NCBI GenBank assembly: GCA_900539155.1
Contig: UQBE01000003.1
Coordinates: 23,574-87,573 of the forward strand
Length of the DNA stretch: 64,000 nucleotides
DNA from: an uncultured Porphyromonas sp.
GTDB taxonomy: Bacteria; Bacteroidota; Bacteroidia; Bacteroidales; Porphyromonadaceae
Direction: 5' to 3'
Shown here: one piece after another, positions 35,792 to 45,207 of the stretch
Layout: every line of letters begins with the position of its first letter
Numbering within the stretch: the stretch's first letter is position 1
Notes under the pieces: generated by a model
The model's database searches: none
Told to the model about the DNA's origin: nothing
The model's input: only the letters and a program-made list of their open reading frames with translations
Translations under genes and position numbers: made by a program

Positions 35792-38700
35792 CTACAGCTT
35801 GCGCCGTACCTCAATCTCCTCAAAGGACTCGATGATGTCGCCCACCTCTATATTGTTGTAGTTCTTGATGTTGATACCACACTCGAGACCTGAGACCACC
35901 TCCTTGGCTTCGTCCTTAAAGCGCTTGAGAGACTCGAGCTCGCCAGTGTGGATGACTACGCCGTCGCGGATGACGCGCACCTTGTCGGTACGCTTGATCT
36001 TGCCATCGGTGACCATACAGCCCGCGATAGTGCCAATCTTGCTTACCTTGAAAGTCTGTAGCACCTCCAGATTTCCAGTGACCTGCTCGCGGATGTCTGG
36101 CGAGAGCATGCCCTCGAGGGCGTCGTGTACATCCTCGATAGCGTCGTAGATGACGGAGTAGGTGCGGATCTCGACACCCTCCTGCTCAGCGAGTTTACGT
36201 GCCTGAGCACTCGGACGAACCTGGAAGCCGATGATGATTGCGTCAGATGCCGTAGCCAGCTGGATGTCAGACTCGGTAATCTGACCGACCCCCTGGTGGA
36301 TGACACTTACCTGAATCTCCTTCGTGGAGAGCTCGATGAGTGAGTTAGCGAGTGCCTGTACGGAACCGTCCACGTCACCCTTGATGATGAGGTTAAACTG
36401 CTGGAAGTTGCCCACGGCGATACGACGACCGATGTCATCGAGGGTAAGCATCTTCTGCGTACGCAAGCCCTGCTCACGCTGTAGTTGCTCACGCTTGACC
36501 GCTAGCTCGCGAGCCTCCTGCTCACTCTCCATGACGTTGAAGTCGTCACCAGCGGTCGGTGCCCCATTGAACCCGAGGATAGAGACAGCCGTGGATAGCC
36601 CAGCGGTGTCGACACGCTTGTTGTACTCGTTGTACATAGCCTTGACACGTCCGTAGTAGCTACCGGCTAGGATGTAGTCTCCGATGTGAAGAGTGCCCCG
36701 CTGGATCAGGACGGATGCGAGGTAACCCTTGCCTTTGTCTAGCGAAGACTCGATGACTGAGCCAGAGGCTCGGCGATGCGGGTTGGATTTGAGCTCAAGG
36801 AGTTCAGCCTCGAGGAAGACTTTTTCGAGGAGGTCGGGGATGCCTATGTTCTTTTTGGCAGATATCTCCTGTACCTGATACTTACCACCCCAATCCTCGA
36901 CGAGGTAGTTCATACCAGCGAGTTGCTCGCGAATCTTGTCAGGGTTGGCGCCGTTGACATCAATCTTATTGATTGCGAAGATAATTGGTACACCAGCGGC
37001 ACTCGCATGGTTGAGCGCCTCAATGGTCTGGGGCATCACAGCATCGTTTGCCGCAATGACGATAACCACAATATCTGTAATCTGAGCACCACGAGCACGC
37101 ATAGCGGTAAAAGCTTCGTGACCTGGTGTATCCAAGACGGTCAGACGGCGTCCATCCGAAAGGGTTACGTTGTACGCTCCGATGTGCTGCGTGATACCGC
37201 CCGCCTCGCCTGCTGTCACATCCGAACGACGGATGCAGTCCAGTAGAGAGGTCTTACCGTGGTCTACGTGTCCCATGATGGTGATGACGGGTGGACGTGG
37301 CTCCAAATCCTCAGGCTTGTCTGGCTCCTCGTCGGCGGTGATAGCCTCGACGACGTTGGCAGAGACGAACTCGGTCTCATAGCCAAACTCCTCGGCGACG
37401 ATGTTGATAGTCTCAGCATCGAGACGCTGATTGATAGAAACCATCATGTCAATGCTCATACAGGTGGAGATGACATCGGTGACGGGGACGTTCATCATGT
37501 TGGCCAGGTCGCTAACCGTGACGAACTCGGTCAGCTTGAGTACCTTCTCGTCCTGCGTGGAGAGCTCTTGCTCACGCTCGAACTCGGCACGGCGTGCCTC
37601 ACGCTTCTCACGTCTAGACTTGGCAGCACGCCCGAAGACGGTCTGCTTGTTGTTGAGCCGTGCTAGCGTCTCCTTGACCTGCTTGGCTCTTAGCTCGTCC
37701 TGCTCCTCGGGAGTCAAGACTGGCTCTTGACGCTTGCTCTTACGTCCCGTGCGACGCTCATTGCGCCCTCCACGATCATCTCTCTGTGATGTCGCTGCAC
37801 GACCTCCCTTCTTGTTAGAGCGATCGTCCTGTATCTTGGCACCTTCGCTCTTGACATCGACGGCTCCTGATGAGATACGCTTGCGCTTGCGACGGCTACT
37901 CTCCTTCTCCTTGCTAGACTTGCGTGAGCGAGAGGTGCTGAAGCTACTGAGGTCTATCTTGCCGACGACCTTGAGCTGTGGCTCGTCCTCCTTCTTGGCA
38001 ATGCGGAAGATTTCTGTCTCGTTCTCCTGCGTGGTGCTGGACTTCTCCTCACCCGCGGGTTTAGCCTGTGGAGCTTGAGCGGGAGTCTTTTGTCCAGTGG
38101 TTGCTGCAGTGGTGGTCTCCTTTGCTTCAGCTACTGGCTGCTCGGAAGCCTTTGGTGCTGGCTCCGCCTTCACTGGTTCTGCTTTCTTTGCAGAAGTGGT
38201 CGGCTTAGCCTCGCTCGCTGTCGGCTCCTCCTTAGTGGCTGGTTTTGGCTCTTCGGTGGCAACTGACGCTGGCTCCTTAGCGACTCTTGACGCTGGTTTC
38301 TTGGTGGCGACTGGTGCCGGCTCCTTATCCTTGGTCACACTCTTGGCAGAAGCTCTCGGTGTGTCTGCTGGCTTAGTCTCGCTTGTCTCTTTAACTTCGG
38401 GGGCCTGCTTCGTCTCCTTCTCAGAAGTCGTGGTCTTCGTCTGCTCAGCTGTCGTGCTAGCCTTCGCTTTTGCAGGCTCTTCCTTCTTAGCCTCCTTTGG
38501 CTTGGTTGTGGCTGTGCTTTTCGGCTTCTCCGACTTGGTTGCAGTAGGCTTGGCTGGCTCCTGGGGCGTTGCTGCTGACACCGGGTTGTTGTGCTTGTCG
38601 AGCTTAATCTTACCAACGACGTTCAGCTGGGAGGTGCTGGTCGTGGTGGGGATGTCAGGTCCCTGGCTCTTTGCCTTAGGCTCTTCCGTCTCGACGGGCT

Positions 38701-38974
38701 GCTCCGGCATCGTAGCTGCGGTTGTAGCCGCGGTTGCTACTTCTGGTTTAGCCTTGGGAGTACTCTTGCTACGGAGGAACTTCTTCTTGGCTCTTCCTAC
38801 AGTCTCCTCATCAAAGGTCGGCGTGAAGTCACGTAGGATCAGACTAAACTCATCCTCCGTGATGCGGGTGTTGGGGTTGTTGTCGACTTCTTTTCCCTTG
38901 TCGTGAAGGAAAGCGACAAGCGAATTGACTCCGATGTTGAGTTCTTTGGCTAGGCTAAACAGTTTTATGGACAT
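35792..38974 (-). CDS. infB: Translation initiation factor IF-2
   Basis: A 1060-residue GTPase that brings initiator fMet-tRNA to the 30S subunit. The N-terminal segment ([27 protein letters not shown]) is the small IF-2N fold. About residues 75-420 form a long Ala/Lys/Glu/Thr/Pro-rich, probably disordered linker. The G domain has GHVDHGKTS (Lys574), DTPGHEAF and NKID. Domains II to IV follow to the end ([23 protein letters not shown]). The protein is longer than E. coli IF-2 because of the linker. The antisense strand of that linker gives a long spurious frame. It is the third gene of rimP-nusA-infB, 70 bp after nusA. Confidence 0.98.
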   Translation of the reverse strand: MSIKLFSLAKELNIGVNSLVAFLHDKGKEVDNNPNTRITEDEFSLILRDFTPTFDEETVGRAKKKFLRSKSTPKAKPEVATAATTAATMPEQPVETEEPKAKSQGPDIPTTTSTSQLNVVGKIKLDKHNNPVSAATPQEPAKPTATKSEKPKSTATTKPKEAKKEEPAKAKASTTAEQTKTTTSEKETKQAPEVKETSETKPADTPRASAKSVTKDKEPAPVATKKPASRVAKEPASVATEEPKPATKEEPTASEAKPTTSAKKAEPVKAEPAPKASEQPVAEAKETTTAATTGQKTPAQAPQAKPAGEEKSSTTQENETEIFRIAKKEDEPQLKVVGKIDLSSFSTSRSRKSSKEKESSRRKRKRISSGAVDVKSEGAKIQDDRSNKKGGRAATSQRDDRGGRNERRTGRKSKRQEPVLTPEEQDELRAKQVKETLARLNNKQTVFGRAAKSRREKREARRAEFEREQELSTQDEKVLKLTEFVTVSDLANMMNVPVTDVISTCMSIDMMVSINQRLDAETINIVAEEFGYETEFVSANVVEAITADEEPDKPEDLEPRPPVITIMGHVDHGKTSLLDCIRRSDVTAGEAGGITQHIGAYNVTLSDGRRLTVLDTPGHEAFTAMRARGAQITDIVVIVIAANDAVMPQTIEALNHASAAGVPIIFAINKIDVNGANPDKIREQLAGMNYLVEDWGGKYQVQEISAKKNIGIPDLLEKVFLEAELLELKSNPHRRASGSVIESSLDKGKGYLASVLIQRGTLHIGDYILAGSYYGRVKAMYNEYNKRVDTAGLSTAVSILGFNGAPTAGDDFNVMESEQEARELAVKREQLQREQGLRTQKMLTLDDIGRRIAVGNFQQFNLIIKGDVDGSVQALANSLIELSTKEIQVSVIHQGVGQITESDIQLATASDAIIIGFQVRPSAQARKLAEQEGVEIRTYSVIYDAIEDVHDALEGMLSPDIREQVTGNLEVLQTFKVSKIGTIAGCMVTDGKIKRTDKVRVIRDGVVIHTGELESLKRFKDEAKEVVSGLECGINIKNYNNIEVGDIIESFEEIEVRRKL

Positions 38975-39044
38975 ATATTTCTCTATGATTGCTCGTCTAC
39001 GGGTAGTTTCGTTTTAATCTCCTTGGGGATTGCTCCTCCTAGGT

Positions 39045-40448
39045 TTACTCCTCAGTCTGCTCCTGGTGAAGCTCTGAGAGTGTCTCGTCCTCTTTGAGGT
39101 CTTCGATGATGGCCTGAGCGATCTCCTTTTGGGTAGGTACGGGGCTCTTGAGCAGGTCGATGTTTTCCTGAGGCAACTGCATCTCCTCTAGCTCCTCTGG
39201 GTCAAACTCTGACGAGAGAATGCGTAGGACACGGTCGATGGTCTCTAGCTCTAGGTCGGTCCTCTTGAGTAGCTCCGTGCGTGAAGTCGTTAGGACGGCA
39301 CGTGCCGTGTTAAGACCAATGTCTAGAAGCATCTTGATGACCCAGTCCTCAATCTCATCGCTAAACTCAGATAGGTAGATGTCCTCCTCCGTTGCATCGG
39401 CTGCATCTCGGAAGACTTCAATCTCGAAGCCCGTTAGGATGGAGGCTAGCTTGATATTGCTTGCGTTCTTACCGATGGCTAGAGGAACATCCTCTGGGCG
39501 TAGGTACACCTCCGCCTTGGCAGTGTCGGGATAGAGCTCGATGGTAGAAATTTTGGCGGGACTAAGGGCGCGCTGTATAAATAGGCTAGCATTGGATGTG
39601 TAGGTGAGGACGTCGATGTTCTCACCGTGGAGCTCTCGTACGATACCACGGATGCGACTTCCATTCATACCTACGCAGGAACCGACGGGGTCAATGCGAT
39701 CGTCGTATGACTCGACGGCGATCTTGGCGCGAACGCCTGGGATGCGTGCTACACGCTTGATAGTGATAAGTCCATCGGCAATCTCAGGGACGTTGATCTC
39801 AAAGAGGCGCTTGAGGAACTCGGGGCTAGTGCGTGAGAGCGTGACTCGAGGGTTGTTGTTCTCGTTGTCGACACGTGCTATGACTGCATGTACGCTGTCA
39901 CCCTTGCGAAAGTACTCATCGGGGATTTGCTCGCTCTTAGGCATGATGAGCTCGTTACCGTCCTCGTCGACGAGTAGAGTCTCACGCTTCCACACCTGGT
40001 AGACCTCGGCGGTAATCATTTCTCCGACACGCTCTACGAAGGTTTGGTAGAAGTGCTCCTTCTGAAGGTCTAGTATCTTGCTCGACAGTGTCTGCTTTAG
40101 ATTGACGATAGCACGTCGACCGAATGAGAGGAAGTCCACGGAGTCGGTTACGTCGTCACCTATCTCAGCCTCGGGGTCTATCTCTCGAGCCTCCGTATAG
40201 GAAACCTGTTCGTTCTCTCGCTCGACGGCATCGTCTGCAACCACCTCGCGGGTGCGCCAGATCTCGAAGTCTCCACTATCTGCATTGATGATGACATCAA
40301 AGTTGTCATCAGAGCCAAACATCTTGGCGAGGATGCTACGAAATGAGTCCTCGAGGACATGGAGCATAGTCTCTTCGTCGATGTTCTTTAGGTCTTTGAA
40401 CTCGGTGAGTAGAACCTTTAAGCTGGTTGATTCTTTCTTTCTAGCCAT
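39045..40448 (-). CDS. nusA: Transcription termination/antitermination factor NusA
   Basis: A 467-residue RNA polymerase-associated factor controlling pausing, termination and antitermination. The N-terminal domain (about 1-135) contains FGSDDNFDVIINADSGDFEIWR. An S1 domain follows (about 145-215; VHAVIARVDNENNNPRVTLSR), then two KH domains (VAIESYDDRIDPVGSCVGMNGSRI-type block near 240-275, and LAIGKNASNIKLASILTGFEIEV near 330). The C-terminal acidic part (EEMQLPQEN) is short. The position between rimP and infB is conserved across bacteria. A terminator-like hairpin in the operon leader could make the operon subject to NusA-dependent control (inference). Confidence 0.97.
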   Translation of the reverse strand: MARKKESTSLKVLLTEFKDLKNIDEETMLHVLEDSFRSILAKMFGSDDNFDVIINADSGDFEIWRTREVVADDAVERENEQVSYTEAREIDPEAEIGDDVTDSVDFLSFGRRAIVNLKQTLSSKILDLQKEHFYQTFVERVGEMITAEVYQVWKRETLLVDEDGNELIMPKSEQIPDEYFRKGDSVHAVIARVDNENNNPRVTLSRTSPEFLKRLFEINVPEIADGLITIKRVARIPGVRAKIAVESYDDRIDPVGSCVGMNGSRIRGIVRELHGENIDVLTYTSNASLFIQRALSPAKISTIELYPDTAKAEVYLRPEDVPLAIGKNASNIKLASILTGFEIEVFRDAADATEEDIYLSEFSDEIEDWVIKMLLDIGLNTARAVLTTSRTELLKRTDLELETIDRVLRILSSEFDPEELEEMQLPQENIDLLKSPVPTQKEIAQAIIEDLKEDETLSELHQEQTEE

Positions 40449-40514
40449 ATATGTATCTTGGGGGTCTCTTCTGTGGGACTAGTTGTCTTGTAATGTGATG
40501 GTGGATGGACTGAA

Positions 40515-41012
40515 TTAGAGTGCCTTGTCTAGGTCGTACGATATGCGCTTGAGCTGGTCGTAGTCGATGCGATGAGGCTCGATGATTTGTTGCTTCTTCT
40601 TTTTCTTGCCGTCGAGTAGTGTCTCCGTGCGCTCGGTCTCTAGAACCACGTACTCGGGGAGCAGGTTCTGCCCCTTGGGTCCTACCTCGATGAGCTTGCC
40701 GTGCCACTTCATACCTGAGGCATCGACAGCCTGTACGGGGGCCTCGAGGTGTCGTGTGTACTGCTCGTAGACCAGCCATGGGTCAGATAGACTAGGCGAG
40801 GAGACCTCTAGTGCGTAGTCCTCCTCTACATCTCGGTCGTGCAGCTGTGTGATAGCTCTGGATAGCTCTACGCAGCGAGATATGGGCAAGCCTCCCATAG
40901 CATCGACCACTACTCGGATCTGATCCCCTGGGCTGCTGGTTATCTCGACGACGAATTCGTCTTCGTGGAGCATCTGCTCTATTTCTCTGCGGAGTGCTGC
41001 TAGCTCTATCAT
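40515..41012 (-). CDS. rimP: Ribosome maturation factor RimP
   Basis: A 165-residue protein needed for 30S subunit maturation. The segments VVDAMGGLPISRCVELSRAI and YALEVSSPSLSDPW are the family's conserved N-terminal blocks. The C-terminal SH3-like part contains GKLIEVGPKGQNLLPEYVVLETE, and the tail is rich in Lys (DGKKKKKQQI). The frame could begin at a TTG at 41021, but ATG 41012 (MIELAALRREIEQ) is preferred. It is the first gene of the rimP-nusA-infB operon. Its leader carries a terminator-like hairpin at 41034-41070. Confidence 0.93.
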   Translation of the reverse strand: MIELAALRREIEQMLHEDEFVVEITSSPGDQIRVVVDAMGGLPISRCVELSRAITQLHDRDVEEDYALEVSSPSLSDPWLVYEQYTRHLEAPVQAVDASGMKWHGKLIEVGPKGQNLLPEYVVLETERTETLLDGKKKKKQQIIEPHRIDYDQLKRISYDLDKAL

Positions 41013-41033
41013 GCTGCTCAATACGTTACATAC

Positions 41034-41070
41034 AAAAAAGGAGGGAACCGCTGGCGCATGGCTTCCTCCT
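41034..41070 (-). terminator. Terminator-like hairpin (possible attenuator) in the rimP-nusA-infB leader
   Basis: In the minus-strand RNA the stem AGGAGGAAGCC/GGTTCCCTCCT (one A-C mismatch, one G-U pair) is followed at once by six U residues. It lies between the promoter at 41146-41139 and the rimP start at 41012, so readthrough is needed to express the operon. Confidence 0.65.
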
Positions 41071-41138
41071 CCACACCAAAGCTGAGAAGGCTACTCTTTA
41101 TCGTAGAGCCTTGATACCTCAACTGGTTCATTGCGATG

Positions 41139-41146
41139 CAAAGATA
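41139..41146 (-). promoter_or_regulatory. Promoter for the rimP-nusA-infB operon
   Basis: TATCTTTG on the minus strand, 126 bp before ATG 41012. Confidence 0.55.
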
Positions 41147-41224
41147 GTAATATTTCTTCAGATGGCGTACCTCTCCGATACAATTATATATGTAGGGGTA
41201 GCTGTGGAGGAGCTGGGGACTGTA

Positions 41225-41287
41225 AGAAAAAGTATGAACCCCTCGACCTCATATCTCTAGATGATGTAGAGATAAGAGGTAGAGGGG
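41225..41287 (-). terminator. Terminator after rpmA
   Basis: A long stem CCCCTCgACCTCaTATCTCT/AGAGATAaGAGGTaGAGGGG with two mismatches (41239-41287). On the minus strand it is followed by ACTTTTTCTT. Confidence 0.8.
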
Positions 41288-41337
41288 CTGTGATGTTACG
41301 TAGCGTAGAGCTTAGCGGTAATGTGCTAAGAGAGTGC

Positions 41338-41595
41338 TTACTCTTGTGTCGCTACAGAGACGAAGCTACGGTCACCTCTCGTCTGAGAGAAGACGACTAC
41401 TCCGTCCGTCAGTGCGTAGAGCGTGTGGTCCTTGCCCATACCCACGTTTTCACCGGGGTGGTGCTGTGTACCTCTCTGACGTACGATGATATTTCCAGCC
41501 TTGCAGGCTTCGCCTCCAAAGATCTTAACGCCTAGGCGTTTGCTTTCGGATTCGCGTCCGTTCTTGGAGCTTCCTACACCTTTCTTGTGTGCCAT
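41338..41595 (-). CDS. rpmA: 50S ribosomal protein L27
   Basis: An 85-residue protein beginning [28 protein letters not shown], the invariant L27 N-terminus (the tail that reaches the peptidyl-transferase centre), followed by [24 protein letters not shown]. No N-terminal extension needing cleavage (as in Firmicutes) is present. It follows rplU by 19 bp, the conserved L21-L27 order, and ends before a strong terminator. Confidence 0.98.
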   Translation of the reverse strand: MAHKKGVGSSKNGRESESKRLGVKIFGGEACKAGNIIVRQRGTQHHPGENVGMGKDHTLYALTDGVVVFSQTRGDRSFVSVATQE

Positions 41596-41614
41596 GATTC
41601 CTTAGAGTTTGTGT

Positions 41615-41932
41615 TTATCCTACGATTTGCTTTACTAGTATCTCGGAGAACTGCTGGCGATGGCCTCTGAGCTTTCGATAGCCCTTCCTCCGATTCTTGT
41701 GGAAGATAAGTACCTTGTCTCCCTTGACGAGAGGAGATACTACCTCACATACTACCTGAGCACCCTCAATGGTTGGGGCGCCTACGGTGACAGCTCCGTC
41801 CTTGTCGAGGAGCATAACCCGGTCGAAGGTAACCTCTGCACCCTGTTCCGTCTCGCGGATGTGATGCACGAAGAGCTTGCGCCCCTCCTCTACCTTAAAC
41901 TGCTGACCTTGGATTTCAACAATTGCGTACAT
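41615..41932 (-). CDS. rplU: 50S ribosomal protein L21
   Basis: A 105-residue 23S rRNA-binding protein. The start [25 protein letters not shown] and the conserved ending [22 protein letters not shown] identify it. It is the first gene of the L21-L27 operon; the promoter is at 42035-42028. Confidence 0.98.
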   Translation of the reverse strand: MYAIVEIQGQQFKVEEGRKLFVHHIRETEQGAEVTFDRVMLLDKDGAVTVGAPTIEGAQVVCEVVSPLVKGDKVLIFHKNRRKGYRKLRGHRQQFSEILVKQIVG

Positions 41933-42027
41933 TACGTTTGTCTATTACTATGATATATAGTCCCGTAGGGTGGCGATCATAGGGCGATGCGCGCTTGACT
42001 GACCCTACTTAGGAGATGAGTCGACCG

Positions 42028-42035
42028 CAAAGGTA
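42028..42035 (-). promoter_or_regulatory. Promoter for rplU-rpmA
   Basis: TACCTTTG on the minus strand, 95 bp before ATG 41932. This leaves a leader where L21 autoregulation could act. Confidence 0.6.
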
Positions 42036-42060
42036 CAAAAATATAGCGATACTGCAAGTG

Positions 42061-42132
42061 TACCCCCGCTGAGAATCGAACTCAGATCTAAAGTTTAGGA
42101 AACTTCTATTCTATCCGTTGAACTACAGGGGC
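42061..42132 (-). tRNA. tRNA-Arg (anticodon CCU)
   Basis: A 72-nt cloverleaf reads GCCCCTG-TA-GTTC on the minus strand. The acceptor arm GCCCCTG/CGGGGGT ends with a G-U pair at position 1-72 and discriminator A. The D stem is GTTC/GAAT, the anticodon stem GAAGT/ACTTT with loop TTCCTAA, and the T arm CTGAG-TTCGATT-CTCAG. The loop gives anticodon CCU, which reads AGG. The CCA end is not encoded. It has its own promoter just upstream. Confidence 0.95.
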
Positions 42133-42150
42133 TCTCGCTCAGTATGGGGA

Positions 42151-42158
42151 CAAAGGTA
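42151..42158 (-). promoter_or_regulatory. Promoter for tRNA-Arg
   Basis: TACCTTTG on the minus strand, 18 bp before the tRNA 5' end. Confidence 0.65.
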
Positions 42159-42198
42159 CGGATTTTAATCGTACTAGCGTGCCTCTCCTGCTATAAGG

Positions 42199-42643
42199 CA
42201 GGGCTGACGCATTATAATTGCTCTGTCAGGAGCTACAGATAGCAATCAGCGAGGAGTAGATGAACTCATTATATAATATAGTGTATCTAATGTATCAGCT
42301 CTGCCCTCTAATCTCTAACTCCTAACCTCTAATTAATGGGGAATTTCGTCCGATTTCCCCTCCTTTCTCGAATATCCACGTGGGAAATCTCAAATCTCCA
42401 CGTGGATATTTTTTATTTTCCACGTGGGCGTCATTCATTTCCTCCGAAGTTTTATTTGATTCCTCCGAAGAATTTTTTCTTCCCCACGTGGAAAATAAAA
42501 ATTCTCCACGTGAAGATTTCGAAATATCCACGTGGAGAATCCGTTTCCCCCCCCGACATAGCACCGTATCGATATGTAGTCGGTCTAAATTATTGTGAGA
42601 CTGATGACTTTTGCAATAGTCTATATATAATGCGTCAGCCCTG
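42199..42643. mobile_element. CCACGTGG element, copy C: full-length, with terminal inverted repeats and target duplication
   Basis: A 445-bp element bounded by perfect 18-bp inverted repeats, CAGGGCTGACGCATTATA (42199-42216) and its complement (42626-42643). Flanking direct repeats are TGCTATAAGG (42189-42198) and TGCTATGAGG (42644-42653), 9 of 10 identical. Inside are the CTGTCAGGAGCTACAGATAG block, a CTCTAA-type tract, CCACGTGG palindromes at 42376, 42398, 42420, 42484, 42506 (CCACGTGA) and 42528, the GACATAGCACCGTATCGAT block and a 27-bp hairpin near the right end. No transposase is encoded. It lies between tRNA-Arg and the bat operon. Confidence 0.88.
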
Positions 42644-42651
42644 TGCTATGA

Positions 42652-42680
42652 GGAGACTGTTGACTTTTGCAACAGTCTCC
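42652..42680. repeat. 27-bp hairpin repeat beside copy C
   Basis: GGAGACTGTTGAC...TTTTGCAACAGTCTCC, a near-perfect palindrome directly abutting the right flank of copy C. Confidence 0.8.
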
Positions 42681-42766
42681 CAGGAGGATTCTCTCTTTTT
42701 TCGTGAAGATGTCACCGACAGAGGCTTGGCTCTGTTTTGGCGAGTGGGGTAGTGTGTGACGCCCCC

Positions 42767-44548
42767 CTAGGCGATGAGTGACTCTAGCTGCTCTATCCAG
42801 CGAGGTAGGCTCGCACTGCTTTGCTGTGGTGCGTAGCGTGCTAGCTCGACCTCATCGAGGAGCGTGAGCCACGCCTGGACGGTCTGGCTGTCGACACCTT
42901 GCTGCGCTAGTTCACTGGCTATCTGCTGACGTGTCAAGTTGGCATTGGAGAGTGCGTAGCGCCACTGCAAGTACTGTCGCGCTGTGGCGTAGAGCTGTGT
43001 AGTGGCTTCTTGCGTCCTGCCCGACTGGAGGAGCTGACGCACCTCATGGAGCTGTCGCTCAGCCTCTGGGGTGGAGCGCTTGTGGTGGTAAGCCACATGG
43101 TCAGCGTGAAGTCGCTGTCTGCGACTGATAATCCAGTAGACGAGGGCTCCGCCGATGAGGATGAGCGGATAGAGTAGCCAATAGCCCCACCCTGCACGGC
43201 TCCAAGGGTGCCAGAGGCTTACGGGTGCAGGGCTGTCATATGGGTAGGGGTTGTAGCGTTGCTGCTCATTAGCTTCTCCTGCTTTGCCTACTTGTGGTAC
43301 ATCGTTGGTTCCCTGCTCCACCTCTATGGTGATGGGTGTCGTGGTGGCTGTCTGATAGCCTCCACGGCTTGGGTCGAAGTAGGGTAGACGAACGGCTGGA
43401 ACTGTATGCTCTCCCGTGGCGTGCGGTATGATAGTGTACTCGTAGGTTCGGTGTACCTCTGTATTTCTTCCCTGAAGTTTCTGGTCGTCACGGATGAGTT
43501 GTGGCTCGTAGACTTCAAATTGGTCGGACAAGCCTAGCTCAGGGGCTAGGAGTAGGGAGACGTTGCCCCGCCCAGTGATGTCGAGTCGATAGGTCATAGC
43601 CCGCCCCGTCTCGTAGGTCGGGTTGGGTGCGGAGAGGGAGCCTTGGACGTGAAAGGAGCCGACCAACTGGTCAAACCCCTCGGGCGCTCCCTCAGGAAGA
43701 GCTCTTACGGTCAATTTCAACGGTTGCGAGCGGAGCTTCTTTTTAGTCACTGCTCTGCTCTTATTGCCAAAGAGCTCATCTTCGTTCTGTACTTTGCGGT
43801 CTGCAGCTACCTGAAAGTCGTACTCAAAGGCTGGAATGATTAGCTCGCCACTACGCTGTGGATAGGCAAGGATTTGCCAGACGAGGGCCTTACGCATGAG
43901 CCTGCCTCCCACCTGTTCGCTATCCCAGCTTACATTGCTCTGTAGGGGAATCTCCTTGGTGATGAAGTCGGTCACCTCGGGGGGCTTGCGGTTGACCCCA
44001 GCAACGTTTTTATAGAGGGAGTAGAGGTAGAGACTGATGAGGACTGGCTGCTGTAGATAGACCGACTGAGGGGAGACGACAGCGCGCAGGTACATGTCTC
44101 TGTCGGATATCTGGAGCGACTCACCTGGTGCGAGCAACTTCTGATCCGCACGTTGTGCCTTGGAAACGCGTATGTGCTGAGAGGGCGTTTGCAGTTTCTT
44201 CTGCTTAGTCTGTAGCTGTGCTGTACCGATGGTGTAGCTGCCCGCCTGGCTTGCCTGCAAGGTATAGACGATGGTTGTGTATTCCCTGGATACGCCTCCA
44301 CGCATCTCATGTAGTACGTTGAGCTGTGGACCGTAGAGTACCTTGAGCTCTGGGGGAATCTGTGGTGCGGTAAAGGAGCTCATATCACAAGTCCCCGAGA
44401 CACGATAGAGTAGCTGGAAGGTCTCTCCTATAGAGACCTGTGAAGGAACGACTACGACAATCTGTGCTAAGCTGACAAGAGCTGTGGCACAGAGGAGCAG
44501 TAGCGTCAGGAGGGTGGGGCGTAGGGCCGAAGTGCGTGGGCGTAGCAT
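42767..44548 (-). CDS. batD: BatD-family protein
   Basis: A 593-residue membrane-anchored protein of the Bacteroides aerotolerance (Bat) system. After a signal peptide (LLTLLLLCATALVSLAQ) the periplasmic part contains several Ig-like BatD modules (VVPSQVSIGETFQLLYRVSG; LFGNKSRAVTKKKLRSQPLKLTVRALP). A transmembrane helix near residues 465-490 (WGYWLLYPLILIGGALVYWII) is followed by a helical cytoplasmic tail. Bat proteins are linked to oxygen and stress tolerance and probably act with the MoxR chaperone-like ATPase, but the biochemical role is not settled. The start overlaps the batC stop (TAATG at 44550-44546). It is the last gene of the operon. Confidence 0.9.
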   Translation of the reverse strand: MLRPRTSALRPTLLTLLLLCATALVSLAQIVVVVPSQVSIGETFQLLYRVSGTCDMSSFTAPQIPPELKVLYGPQLNVLHEMRGGVSREYTTIVYTLQASQAGSYTIGTAQLQTKQKKLQTPSQHIRVSKAQRADQKLLAPGESLQISDRDMYLRAVVSPQSVYLQQPVLISLYLYSLYKNVAGVNRKPPEVTDFITKEIPLQSNVSWDSEQVGGRLMRKALVWQILAYPQRSGELIIPAFEYDFQVAADRKVQNEDELFGNKSRAVTKKKLRSQPLKLTVRALPEGAPEGFDQLVGSFHVQGSLSAPNPTYETGRAMTYRLDITGRGNVSLLLAPELGLSDQFEVYEPQLIRDDQKLQGRNTEVHRTYEYTIIPHATGEHTVPAVRLPYFDPSRGGYQTATTTPITIEVEQGTNDVPQVGKAGEANEQQRYNPYPYDSPAPVSLWHPWSRAGWGYWLLYPLILIGGALVYWIISRRQRLHADHVAYHHKRSTPEAERQLHEVRQLLQSGRTQEATTQLYATARQYLQWRYALSNANLTRQQIASELAQQGVDSQTVQAWLTLLDEVELARYAPQQSSASLPRWIEQLESLIA

Positions 44549-45207
44549 TACCAGTTCTTCTTGTTCTGATTCTTTTGCTGTGGCTGGCGCTGGTTGATGC
44601 GCTGGCGTGTGTGTTGCTCTTGCTGGCGGAGCGCATCGAGGATACGATCAGCTTGTGACTTGTCGAGGTCTGGCTCCTTACCTTGCGGCTGCTGGTCGGG
44701 TTGCTGGTCGGGAGGTGTCTGCGACGGATCGGACTGTGAGTCTCCACCACCGCCCCCGCCACCTTGCTGTGGGGGCTGCTTGTTGAGCTTGATCGCCAGG
44801 GCTAGGTTGTAGCGCGTCTCATCGTCGGTAGGGTTTCTACGGAGCGACTCTTTGTAAGCCTCGATTGCTTTGTCATACTGCTGCGTGTCCATACAGCGGT
44901 TGCCCAGGTTGTGCCAGGCTAAGGCTTGCAAGCGAGGATCAGCTTTGGCATCACTTGCTATGCGCTGCCACATCTGCACGGCAGCGACGGTGTCTCCTGA
45001 CATATAGAGTGCATCCCCTAGACCGAGTCGGGCGGGAGCGTAGGTCGAGTCACGAGCTACGGACGAGAGATAAGCGGCGCGTGCTGACGAGTAGTTGCTC
45101 CGATTGTAGCTCTTGTTGCCCCGCCGTGCGTCTAGACGTACGGTCTGCCCAATGAGCGTCAGGCTAGAGAGCAAGAGTAAGACAATATATAGAAGCTTAC
45201 GCATCAT
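44548..45207 (-). CDS. batC: BatC-type TPR protein
   Basis: About 219 residues from ATG 45207. The signal-like start is MMRKLLYIVLLLLSSLTLIGQ; the open frame runs upstream into batB and is not used. Tetratricopeptide repeats (about 25-130) include LGLGDALYMSGDTVAAVQMWQRI and WHNLGNRCMDTQQYDKAIEAYKESLRRNP. The C-terminal third is low complexity: a Gly run, then Pro/Gln/Asp-rich, then Gln/Lys-rich to the end (NQNKKNW). TPRs suggest a scaffold for the BatA/B/D proteins. It overlaps batB by 11 bp and batD by 1 bp. Confidence 0.85.
   Translation of the reverse strand: MMRKLLYIVLLLLSSLTLIGQTVRLDARRGNKSYNRSNYSSARAAYLSSVARDSTYAPARLGLGDALYMSGDTVAAVQMWQRIASDAKADPRLQALAWHNLGNRCMDTQQYDKAIEAYKESLRRNPTDDETRYNLALAIKLNKQPPQQGGGGGGGDSQSDPSQTPPDQQPDQQPQGKEPDLDKSQADRILDALRQQEQHTRQRINQRQPQQKNQNKKNW

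Noticed and set aside
38097..38906. 269-codon frame antisense to infB
   Set aside because: It is the complement of the Ala/Lys/Glu-rich IF-2 linker and has matching low-complexity composition (Ala, Ser, Val, Gly, Leu).
42322..42564. Open frame on the minus strand across the CCACGTGG array of copy C, with a near-identical counterpart at 33836-34036
   Set aside because: The similarity follows from the DNA repeat; the predicted peptide has no start context or domain, and copy A lacks an equivalent intact frame.
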